From the NCBI GenBank assembly GCA_964020155.1, contig OZ026561.1:3414369-3478368 (forward strand): a DNA stretch of 64,000 nt, written 5' to 3'. The notes under the pieces were generated by a model. The model did no database searches. It had not been told where the DNA came from and worked only from the letters and a program-made list of their open reading frames with translations. Shown here in pieces: positions 48,866 to 64,000 of this stretch (the stretch's first letter is position 1; each line of letters begins with the position of its first letter). The DNA comes from Chondrilla cf. caribensis (lineage: Eukaryota; Porifera; Demospongiae; Chondrillida; Chondrillidae). The translations under genes and the position numbers were made by a program.

Positions 48866-49604
48866 TCACGTCTTTTGCTGAAAAGAACTCATTGACGAGG
48901 AATGTGGTGGATCATTGCAGTTTGTTACAGTGGGTGGTAACCTATCTGGTGGGTTATCTGCTTGTCGAGCATGTACACTGTCACATTGAAACAAGCTCAA
49001 GGTTGTGTTAGCATATCCGAGAAGTCTTCGTAAGGTGTCTATTTCCAATCTGTATGCACTAATCTCTGCTCTCAACCTTCCGTTTTCTTGAATACATTTA
49101 TCTGCTATTTGTGTATCCTTCAACTGCTTATGACGCTTCAATTCTCTGCAACGCTTGGCAGCAAGGTTGTTCCTACGTCTTCTTTCCCAGTACTTGTCAT
49201 CTTTTTTCTCCAAAGGTACTGCTATGCGCTTCTTCTTGCATTTTTTGGCCGTCTTTGGGTTTCCGTTTGAGGAGGATTCAGTCGTTAATATATCATCTTT
49301 ATATCCATCCTGCGATGCAGAAGGTACCAGCTGCGTTCTGGAAACATTTCCCGTTGGTTCACAACCACGAAGAATTGAAGCTGCACACAATGGAATTGAA
49401 CAACCGAATAAGATCATAGCGTGCGAAAAGGAATAGGAACCGATAGGCTTGTGTGAGTAAACGCATTTTTAATAACCTACCGAGAGTGTCGTTGACGTTG
49501 AAAGCCGAATCAAAGGAGTCCAAATCTGTTGACTCGGAGGTGAACTGCCTAGTACTAGGCCTGCGGTAATTGCTTGAAAAACTATTCGGAAACGACGTGT
49601 TCAT
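48866..49604 (-). CDS. bZIP transcription factor, PAR/C-EBP-like, two exons
   Basis: Exons 49604-49481 and 49380-48866 (minus strand, 100-nt GTAGGT..GCAG intron, phase 1) give 212 residues. The N-terminus is MNTSFPNSFSSNYRRPSTRQ with the SESTDL block. The basic region YWERRRRNNLAAKRCRELK is complete. The zipper differs from the plus-strand pair (IQENGRLRAEISAYRLEIDT) and is closer to the gene at 54428. The C-terminus is distinct: SLFQCDSVHARQADNPPDRL, then a longer Ser/Pro-rich tail. An intronic ATG at 49417 gives a possible 183-residue form. SD-A's copy of this gene (17829) is broken, so this is the only working member of the pair. Confidence 0.82.
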
Positions 49605-50472
49605 GTTACTGTGAAGTAATTTTACTAGGTTACGGGTTAAAATATAACAAATTCAAGGAAGCATTCAGCAACATCGATCGTTTCCAAATGCGGACCGTCT
49701 ACACTCAAAATTTCTCATCTTACTCACGCTCTTATATTTCTCAAAAAGTTGTTTCCATGTACACATCCTCCGTGCTGTGTTACGATTACCGCTAGAGACC
49801 CGAGGGCGCGTAGTAAATTGCGTATCGCAAAATATAACGTTACCGCTTATATACCATTAATACGCAGTACATTGGAAGCAAATGCTAGTTCTCCCCTGAT
49901 TTTTATTGGTAATTTTTGTTCTTCCTACAAATCAAAGTGACCAGGCATAAGCATTGGCAGGCTCCCATCAATAAGGAGAACCAGCTACTATTTAGTGAGC
50001 AATTTGATATGAGTTTGCATGGTTATGAATCTCATTAATGCAGTCCTGGTAGTACATTTTATTATATAATATTGTATTATCCTGGTCCTGTGATTAATCG
50101 ATTTGTTTACATCATTAATGATTATCATCTTTGTCATGAAATATGGTGGATTAATCAATAAATTGTCCAAGGAGTACATTTTATACAACTGTAACATTAA
50201 CATCACATTCAATTGCCTGTGGTAAAACACTTACGTAATTATATACCCATCAAACCAACCTGTCCCAGGGCCCTGTTTCACATGATGAAATACATGAGGG
50301 AGATGGAACCAACATAGAGGGGTCTTCACGTACTTCTTGAACATTCCTGCAGGGACAGCTTGCCACATTCTGGACACAGTACCGCATTTTCTGTATTTCA
50401 ATTCTGATTCACTACACGCACTACTGCTCAAGATCTCTCTCTCTGTGTTTGTGTGCACGTGAGGGTGCATAT
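49605..50472. other. No gene seen
   Basis: 49731-49840 matches the upstream segment shared by minus-strand bZIP copies. Beyond that, 49990-50110 has a piece of the dispersed repeat and the rest is unrecognised. Confidence 0.45.
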
Positions 50473-50492
50473 GTGTGTGTCTGAGTGTGTGT

Positions 50493-50550
<58 letters not shown>

Positions 50551-50573
50551 GTCTGTCTGTGTACATGTGTGTA

Positions 50574-50632
<59 letters not shown>

Positions 50633-50643
50633 CTGTCTGTGTG

Positions 50644-50713
<70 letters not shown>

Positions 50714-50725
50714 TGTGTGTGTACA
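50473..50725. repeat. (GT)n microsatellite
   Basis: Three long GT runs separated by GTCTGTCTGTGT and CGCGCG interruptions. Confidence 0.97.
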
Positions 50726-51555
50726 TCACTGATAATCAATGTGAGATTTACCGTAGCATGATAAAGGTTGTAGGGATGACTTGCATAACAAGTGACAGAC
50801 AAAGATAGAGATGGTTGGAATGATAGGCAAACTGTCAGAATGAGCAGACATTGCCATAGGAACAAAAAAATCCTGCCACCAACAGTACAAATTGAATGAT
50901 GCAACGTGCACTGTCTGCTGTAGAAGTCGGGACTGCAATGTTCCTATGACGCAGTCTGCTCATTTTGACTATTCTGACTATCCCTATTGTTTTTGGTAAC
51001 TTTTCGTGCAAGTCATCCCTACAATTGATTTTATTAAAAAACACAGAGATTGCTCCATTCAGGCTGTGAACCAATTGAACAACCATGGAGCACCAACAAT
51101 GAATATTTGGTGAGATGTGGATTCGTTATGCATAAACATTCAAATAACATACTTTAATCATAATAAGCCAACAAAAGTACCATCCTCAACATAGAGTATC
51201 TATAATATAATATTACATCGACCAATATGCGTTAACCAAGCACCCCTACTAATGGGGCTAAATAGATGCCTTTGGCCCTAGCCAGCATGAACGGCTACAT
51301 TTGGATACAACTAATGTTAGTGAACACTTTTCAAATTGTTATTGCTCAACACATAATCTAAAATAATTGATAATACATTCAGGCTGTTAACCAATTGAAC
51401 AACCATGCAGCACCAACAACGGTTAGTTGGTGAGAGCTTATAATTCTTTGGGTTTATCCATTCAAATCAGTCAGACATATTTCAATCAGATAAGCCGACA
51501 AGAGCAGTTTCATCATAATAATTCTACAACAATTAGACCAATATTCAAGTAACCA
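50726..51555. other. No gene; bZIP upstream repeat
   Basis: 50770-50960 matches 9720-9890, 41040-41210 and 53800-53950 (phrase CATTGCCATAGGAACA). A diverged bZIP upstream block at 51230-51340 is followed by another at 51370-51550, so this upstream region is itself duplicated. Confidence 0.5.
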
Positions 51556-51584
51556 AGCGCCTCCACTAGTAGGCGCTAATTGGT
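51556..51584 (+). promoter_or_regulatory. bZIP upstream palindrome and inverted CCAAT box
   Basis: Arms AGCGCCT and AGGCGCT, then ATTGG. Compared with the other copies one base pair has changed on both arms, so the palindrome is preserved. Confidence 0.5.
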
Positions 51585-51700
51585 GATTCGGGTGCTAGTC
51601 AGTGTGGACGGCTACATTGATTTCAGAAGCCACTGATGATAGTGAACGCTTCTTTAATTGTTATTCTTTAACCCGTAACCTATAATTGCTTGACAAAAAC

Positions 51701-52340
51701 ATGAACGCGTGGTTCCCGAAAAGCTTCTCAAGCGATCGCGAGTACTGGAGGCCATGCACTAGTAAGTCCACCTCAGAGTCAACAGATTTGGGATGCTCTG
51801 ATTCGGATTTCCACGACAACGACTGTTTCGGTAAGTTATTAAAAGCATGCTCACATAAGCTTTTTGGGATTAAGCGGTTTTTTTAATTCCATTCGCATAC
51901 TATGGTCTCATACGGTTGTTTAATCCCAGTTTGTATAGCTTCAAATCGTCGTGGTTGTGAACCAACGGGAATGCGGAACGCAAACGGTAAGTTACCTTCT
52001 GCATCGCAGAATAGATATAAAGTTGATCTTTCCCCAGACCAATCTTTCTCAAATGGAATCCCGAGATTCGACAATGATACTGTCTATAGGATAAGGAGAA
52101 GGAGAGCATAGCGGTACTTCTGGTCTAGGAGAAAAAAGTACTGGGAAAGAAGACGGACGAACAACCTTGCTGCCATGCGTTCCAGAGAATCAAAGCGCCA
52201 GATGCAGTTGTGAGGAATATATATTGCAGATAAGTACATACAAGACAATGAGAGCAGAGATTAGTGCATACATGCAGATTAGAAATAGTTACTTTACAGA
52301 GCTGGGCTTCGCATGGATGCTAACACAACCATGGCTCTTT
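51701..52340 (+). pseudogene. bZIP pseudogene
   Basis: Exon 1 (51701-51830) is open (MNAWFPKSFSSDREYWRP). Exon 2 begins at 51939 but ends in a stop at 52109-52111 before the basic region. The basic region is still readable in another frame (YWERRRTNNLAAMRSRES) with substitutions, and the zipper is broken by stops and small indels. Confidence 0.85.
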
Positions 52341-53754
52341 GGGAAGCTACAGGCTCGACAAGCAATGAAACAATCGAAATTAATCAGTTACCACCAGCTG
52401 TTCCAATTTGTGATGATTCACCACATTCTTCCTTCAAAAGAATGTCATTAAACAATCATTACAGCATTAGGTTTAACATGTCACACGCTATTACATCATC
52501 TAATCCTAAAGCATATTTCATTCAATTTGGCAGATTCTTGAGGTTTGATCAAAACCCACAGTCCTAGTCGCGGCATGCACGACTGAATATGGTTATGTAA
52601 TATTTCATAACCTGATGTTCCTGATCATGACTGGTTGACTAAATAATCGTCACTGCTCCACAGAGCATTACCTATTTCAAGAATCTAGCAAGGCTAACTT
52701 GTGTTTTCAACTTTGAATGCCTGAAGTTGGTCGTTGGCACCTTTGCTGAATTTCAAGGCGTGTTCATAACTGGCCACCATTATATTATATAGATGACAAT
52801 GTCAAGCCTGTGTCTATATACTTTCGAATTTTTGATTTACTGGCGACGTCGCCATTTCATGGGTTATACACACCTCCAATATATCACAATTCATAGTCTC
52901 TGTTGCCATACCATCACTACTGATGATGTTACGGATGTATGACTTATTTGAGCCGAATAGTGGTCATTTTTAAGTATGTCTTAGATTAGCTCAGGACCCA
53001 GTATAAGCAATTGAAGTATTTCTTTCTGTTCAAGTGTGCATGCAATAGTTTGCGTATCATTATAATAATAATAATTATTATTATTATACAGAAATGGAGC
53101 AAATGGCTTCTTGGCTAGAACAATGTTCCATTTTCAAAATGGTGAATGTATCTCAGTTGTCATAGCAATGTCATGCTTCATGTAATAAGATGTAACACCA
53201 TACATGACACCAATGAGATATTCATGACCACTCAAAACCACATATTAGATCATGCCAATGCAGGTTCAACTTATAATAACACCAGCATAATGGTTACGTA
53301 ATAGAGCTAATATTATGTAATAATAAGTAACAGCCTATACATGCAACATTAATGATTTTCATAGCCACACAAGCCCACACAGTGGATAATAATCAATACA
53401 GGACCTTTTTGTATTGGAAATACATAACCAATCCTCTTGAATACACTCTCACCCTATGGATATTATTGTAGATAAACTTAAAAACATGCTAAAGTGCATG
53501 ATATTTGCCATGTTTAGCTTCAACCACTGAGACGACTTTAGTGGCCTATATGGACATGTCTCTAATTCCATAGTGTACATGCTCACATACACACAGTGTC
53601 ACACATTTTTAACAATATTCATATACCAAATGATATTACAGACAAACAACTTCATAACTATGATAATAATGAATATTATGATTATTATCATAAATTACAT
53701 ATACTGATCAAATGTAGATGAAATCTATTGCGAGGTTATCCCTGATGCTTGGAT

Positions 53755-53788
<34 letters not shown>

Positions 53789-54268
53789 TCACAATGTAGA
53801 ACAAGATAGGGATGGTAGGAATAGACAGGAAATCGGCATGAGCAGACATTGCCATAGGAACATAAATCCCGACATCAACATTACAAACTGTACAATGCAA
53901 TGTACAATACACTGTCTGCTGTAGATGTTGGTATTGTTATGTTCCTATGGCATGGTCTACTCATTTTGACTATCTCCATCTTGTTCTGTAACTATCATGC
54001 AAGTCAACATCGCATCCTTTTTCATTTTTAAGAAATTTTCTAGTAACTAGCATATATTATTGTGTGTGCATCACGCAGGTTGTGAACCAATGAACAAACA
54101 TACAGCACCAACAAAGAATATCTGATGAGAGTTTGATTCATTGACAAAAAATCAAATGACACCTTATAATCAAACAAGCCTATCAAGAGCACCTTCCTCA
54201 ACATAGAAGAATCACATCGATCCGAATTTAACAATAATAATACCGGTATTATTTACGCGAGCTAACCA
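52341..54268. other. No gene; trailing and upstream bZIP repeats
   Basis: 52510-53380 carries the trailing repeat of the preceding pseudogene in the usual block order. A short (CA)10 plus (TA)n tract lies at 53755-53790. 53800-53950 is the upstream repeat of the next bZIP gene. Confidence 0.5.
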
Positions 54269-54290
54269 AGCGCCCCTACTAATGGGCGCT
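54269..54290 (+). promoter_or_regulatory. bZIP upstream palindrome
   Basis: AGCGCCC and GGGCGCT arms; the CCAAT box is altered here (AATTGC instead of ATTGG). About 140 bp upstream of the ATG. Confidence 0.5.
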
Positions 54291-54427
54291 AATTGCTACT
54301 TGACGTATAGATATTCCTAGTCAGCGTGGACGATCCACATTTAGAACCGACGGATGTTACCGAATTGTTATCAAATTGTTATATAATATATTGTTAAACC
54401 AGTAACCTGATACTACTAGACAGTAAC

Positions 54428-55170
54428 ATGAGCACGTCGTTTCCGAATAGTTTCCCAAGCAATTACCGCAGGCCTTGCACTAGTCGGATCACCTCCGAGT
54501 CAACGGATTTGGACTGCTCTAATTTCAACGTCAACGACAATCTCGGTAAGTTGTTAAAAAAACGTATACTTACATAGCCTTTTGGAGATTAAGCGCGCGG
54601 TTTCTATATTTACTTCTTTCCCACAATATATATATTTAATTCGGTTGTTTAATTCCATTGTGTGTAGCTTCAATTCCTCGTGGTTGTGAACCAACGGGAA
54701 ATGCTTCTAGAACGCAAACGGTACCTTTTACACCGCAAGATGGATATAAAGTTGATCTGTTAACGACCAAATCTTCATCAAACGGAAACTTCAAGACATC
54801 GTTCGACAATAATACTGTCTCTACAATTAGGGCATGTAATCTTCCAAACAAGAAATGCAAGAAGAAGCGCACAGCAGTACCTTTAGAGAAAAAAGATGAC
54901 AAGTACTGGGAGAGAAGACGAAGGAACAACCTTGCTGCCAAGCGTTGCAGAGAATCGAAGCGCCAGATGCAGTTGAGGGAATTACAAAATGCAGATAAAT
55001 GTATACAGGAGAACAGAAGATTGAGAGTAGATATTAGTGCGTACAGATTAGAAATAGATACCTTACGGAGACTTCTCAGGGATGTTAACACAACCTTGGG
55101 GCTATGGGTACAACAAGCAACAGAATCATCAAAACGGTTGCCACCCATTGTATGTAATGAACTCCGATAA
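54428..55170 (+). CDS. bZIP transcription factor, PAR/C-EBP-like, two exons
   Basis: Exons 54428-54545 and 54668-55170 join in phase 1 (CTCG|CTTCA) over a 122-nt GTAAGT..GTAG intron and give 206 residues. The N-terminal exon reads MSTSFPNSFPSNYRRPCTSR with the SESTDLDCS block. The basic region YWERRRRNNLAAKRCRESK and zipper (LRELQNADKCI to LRRLLRDVN) are intact. The segment FKTSFDNNTVSTIRACNLP matches the longer form at 10225, so that length is probably ancestral and the shorter forms at 41668 and 48866 are deletions. Unlike the other intact copies it has no ATG in the intron in frame with exon 2. It is the bZIP copy nearest the intact MTMR9-like gene. Confidence 0.85.
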
Positions 55171-55395
55171 TTTGCCACATCGCACTCTGATCAGATCCTC
55201 TGGAACAATATTAAGAAACATGCATGCATTATGTTTTGTGTAACCTTTTCTAATCAATAATATAACCATTATTTAGGTAGAGTGCAATTTCATGAATGCT
55301 TATTTTTTTATCAATTGAAGAACTATAATTAATTTTGTGTTGATTCATTTATTAGTACAAGTATTATAAGATCAAGTTATGTATGTTACAGAGTG

Positions 55396-55563
55396 CATTG
55401 GAACCTCTCTATTACAAACCTCTGAAATGTGCATGGAAGCCTCTGTAATAAGGACACCATTCTATGTTGCAGTGTAGTACTGTAGTGTATAAAATGACCT
55501 CTGAATTGAGGAAACCTCTGTATTAAGGTCCCAAAGTGTCCTTAATGGAGAGGTTCCACTGTA
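55396..55563. repeat. MITE with TGGAACCTCTC ends
   Basis: The ends are inverted (ttggaacctctctatta and taatggagaggttccac), about 170 bp apart, with no coding capacity. A related piece lies at 5270-5560 and 35770-36010. Confidence 0.7.
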
Positions 55564-57113
55564 TAACATTTGACGATACAGATCAAAACATTTAATTCAA
55601 TATTAAAATTATCACTGACAATTAACAGGTTCACTTCAGACCTGACAATTATTGTTTATCAACTGTGGAACACTTCTCTACAATTACCACTACGTATTTA
55701 GCTCGAATAAGCCATTATTGATAGATATTGCGCATGAACATCCATCCATAACCAGTTAACTAGCTGCATGTATGTAAGGCTGAGAATACAGGTTAGCCTT
55801 ACTAGCTAACCACTCTGATAACATGCCGACAATGCTTGGTGGAGCCAAAAAAAACATCATTTTCAAACTGAACAGTCATGGCCAGGAACACCAGGTTACG
55901 AAATGTTACACAGCCTATTCAATCATGCATCCCATGACTGGGACTGTGGGTTTTGGTCGTACCTCAAAATCTGTCACATTAAACTTTCCGAGTATCTGAT
56001 CACAAAATGAATTTTTACAGTGGTATTGAATACATGCATGTGTACATCCAATACTATTACACTATTATCTGCCTAACATTACTGTAATAGTAGTAACAGC
56101 CTGCCCAATACTTTGTACTGCAATAATATCTGGCTAACACCCTGACTTCCTACATTACTTATTTACATGGAAAATTAGTCCTATCAACTATAAGGTCACA
56201 ACCTACTCAAGCACTTGACAGCGATCTCCAAGAAAAACTCTTCTTGGACTTAAGGGGGTACCGACTCACTCCCCAACTGCGGTGCCGCCCCCTAGCCCAT
56301 GAAATCTGGGCCTATTTAATGCTCACTCTAATTATATAACCAAATATCCTACATACATTCCCCCTGGGGATTAAGCCAGCACCACCCTTTCACATCATGA
56401 AGTGGAAAAAAAAATTACGAAACTGAAGAAACATTCCAGAAAGCAGCCCGAAACCAGCAAGAATTACCAATGTGCCAAACAACTGCTCCCCACGATCGGA
56501 AGTCAGTTACATATAATTACCAGCCATGTGTTCCAAGGCAAACCGCGGCCGCAGTCAGTTAAGCAGTCCACTCTGGAATTCAGCATTAAATTCATCTAAC
56601 TTCCTTAAATTCCATTGTAATTACCTAGTATTATACAAGTGATATCAGTACCCTGTACATTCAATACTTATGCATGCTGATATTTCTACATTAACCAACT
56701 TTAGGTGTACCTTATTTCTGTGTTATGTCATGCTATCCTACTTTTGTATGCATGCAGTTATACTAATTTCCTTGTCTTGCATGTAATGTTTTCTTAATAT
56801 TGCTCTGTTACTTATTATAATATGCATTCATCTCAATCATTCCTTCCCCCACTTTCATTAACAAGATCACTTCAATACTGTATTAATTATTCACTCATTT
56901 ATTGCGCCATTGCTTATTATATTATGTATTTATCTTAATTATTTATTCCACCACCTTCATGAACAAGATTAATATAACTTTAATACTATATATATATTTA
57001 TTTATATATACCTTTTGTATACCTATATATATATATGATGCTGGGACCCTTAATATATATAGTAGCCCTCTGGGTTAGTGGCCGCCCCAGTCTAAATAAA
57101 ATACCTACCCCTA
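55564..57113. other. No clear gene; possible retroelement 3' end
   Basis: 55870-55990 is a dispersed-repeat piece. From about 56200 the composition changes (GTACCGACTCACTCCCC...), a 65-codon Lys-rich open frame lies at 56402, and the segment ends near 57125 in a CTAC-type simple tail after TAAATAAAATACC, as some LINE 3' ends do. No reverse transcriptase is visible, so the assignment is weak. Confidence 0.3.
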
Positions 57114-57565
57114 CCTACATACCTACAAACCACTTCCTTCGTTCTTTCTCAAACTCTATAGTTGAGACCCATGTCACTACCCCATTGAATACTAACGGCA
57201 CATGTCTCTTCTAGCACAGCCACACCCCCACCAACCACAAACCACATTCCACCACTTGCCTGAATCCTCATCATTTGCATCTCCCTCCTCCAATAGAGTA
57301 TCTGGCAATAAATCAGCTTCAAAAAATTGCTAGCAGTTCTACAATCTCCCTAGCCCACATCCAGAGTAGAACTACTATGCATTAGCTCAGATACTATTTG
57401 CAGCTGATTTTCTAGCTGCAGATCTTCCAAAGATTCATGTTCTTCATACAAAGCCGCCACATCTTCACACAAAGTGCCCTGACATGTTTATTCACCTTCA
57501 TTTCACATACCAAAGTTGAACTCCCTGTAGCTAGGTTTAGTCGCATACAGATATCCTAGACCCAT
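57114..57565 (-). pseudogene. Broken copy of the hypothetical membrane-protein gene
   Basis: The minus strand from 57565 starts MGLGYLYATKPS, matching exon 1 at 3836, but then shifts frame and stops. An acidic exon near 57300 (LLEEGDANDEDSGKWWNVV) matches exon 3 of the SD-A gene. Between them 57363-57480 gives another protein-like run (LYEEHESLEDLQLENQLQIV) with no match in SD-A. The membrane exon is missing. Confidence 0.4.
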
Positions 57566-57764
57566 GATACCCCGCCGAAAACAAAGGATAGTCGTCCACT
57601 TTAGCTAGAGCAATAGAGAGAGAGATAGAGCCGGATACCTAACGCCGACGTATCCGAACAGACTAACGGGATCGGCCGTCAAACTGAAGCGCTCGTATTA
57701 GTTTGGGTCTCTATCAAAATTGGAAACGGAACTTAGGTTCATTTTAAATGGCCGCCAGTTGAAG
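57566..57764 (+). promoter_or_regulatory. MTMR9-like promoter and 5' leader with a five-codon upstream frame
   Basis: A less AT-rich block with CGCCGACGTATCC and other CG dinucleotides, conserved in the four truncated copies. ATGGCCGCCAGTTGA (57748-57762) is a four-residue upstream frame with good start context (AAATGG). It ends two bases before the main ATG. No TATA box seen. Confidence 0.5.
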
Positions 57765-63294
<5,530 letters not shown>

Positions 63295-63578
63295 GTAAGT
63301 GTAGTGGATCCTCACTATGGGACTGTTGGAGGGTAGGTGTAGTGGATCCTCACTATAGGATCGTTAGAGGGTAGGTGTAGTGGATCCTCACTATGGGACC
63401 GTTGGAGGGTAGGTGTAGTGGATCCTCACTATGGGACCGTTGGAGGGCAGGTGTAGTGGATTCTCACTGTGGGACCGTTGGAGGGTAGGTGTAGTGGATC
63501 CTCACTATAGGACTGTTGGAGGGTAGGTGTAGTGGATCCTCACTATAGGACTGTTGGAGGGTAGGTGCAGTGAATCCT

Positions 63579-64000
63579 TACCCACAAGAGTGGCTCTCCT
63601 ACTCTTCCACATTGAAGTGTGGGGAATCATCCATCATTTATGTCCAATCTACTTATGTATGAATGTATGGATTTATACAAAGTGGAATGTATAGTGATAT
63701 TACTGGTGTGCAATAGTGGTGGGCAATATGCTAGATCTCACCTGTGTTGTGAATATTATGATGATCGCGATTATTGAATGACCATGAGGTAATCACCGTT
63801 TAAAGTAAGAGATATTTGCCAAAATAACAGTATATGAGTCTTATATACAACTTACTTCAACTCACTGGCTATACATATCATGTGACCAGAACACTGGATA
63901 GGCACAATATTATCCAATAATTGCTTTCAACGATAGTTGCAATATAGAATTTCATAACAATACGATAATTGTCCAGGCCAAATGTCACAATTAATATGAT
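63579..64000. other. MTMR9 intron 7, no exon seen
   Basis: 63820-63910 is an inverted copy of 60150-60260 in intron 4 of the same gene. The rest is unrecognised; the next exon lies outside the window. Confidence 0.5.

Overview
This is eukaryotic, metazoan DNA. The genes have spliceosomal introns with GT..AG ends, the sequence is AT-rich by eye with many long (CA)n tracts and small inverted-repeat transposons, and the recognisable genes are animal families: a myotubularin-related protein 9 (MTMR9) homologue, a secreted tyrosinase of the vertebrate TYR/TRP layout, and a local cluster of PAR/C-EBP-like bZIP genes. A 53-nt intron in the tyrosinase gene and the repeat types would fit a sponge or another early-branching marine invertebrate, but that is an inference of low to moderate confidence.

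Layout. About 1-18.5 kb and 30-49.8 kb are two directly repeated, highly similar copies of one ~19 kb block (SD-A and SD-B). They differ by CA-tract length, a ~430-bp deletion in SD-A, and a 780-bp transposon present only in SD-B. Each block holds bZIP copies, a small hypothetical membrane-protein gene (intact only in SD-A), and truncated MTMR9 pieces. Between them (19.7-26.7 kb) lies a tyrosinase gene on the minus strand, split by a 4.8-kb transposon. From 50 to 64 kb follow a more diverged relative of the block: a bZIP pseudogene, an intact bZIP gene, and the real MTMR9-like gene (57.8 kb to beyond the right edge), of which the other MTMR9 pieces are broken copies.

The most unusual object is the transposon in the tyrosinase gene. 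It has ~380-bp terminal inverted repeats and a TA target duplication. One five-exon gene, with all introns in phase 1, joins a pogo-type DDE transposase to a Ulp1/C48-like cysteine protease domain and then a PHD finger (about 920 residues). All signature catalytic and zinc-binding residues are visible, so the copy looks recent and possibly intact.

The bZIP cluster has eleven recognisable loci, four with a full open two-exon reading frame. The plus-strand members share an upstream palindrome with an adjoining inverted CCAAT box. The MTMR9-like gene lacks the catalytic Cys and Arg, as MTMR9 does. A 38-bp minisatellite at its last visible exon repeats the exon end together with the splice donor. 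Everything outside these genes is dispersed repeats, MITEs, CA/GT arrays and unrecognised AT-rich sequence.
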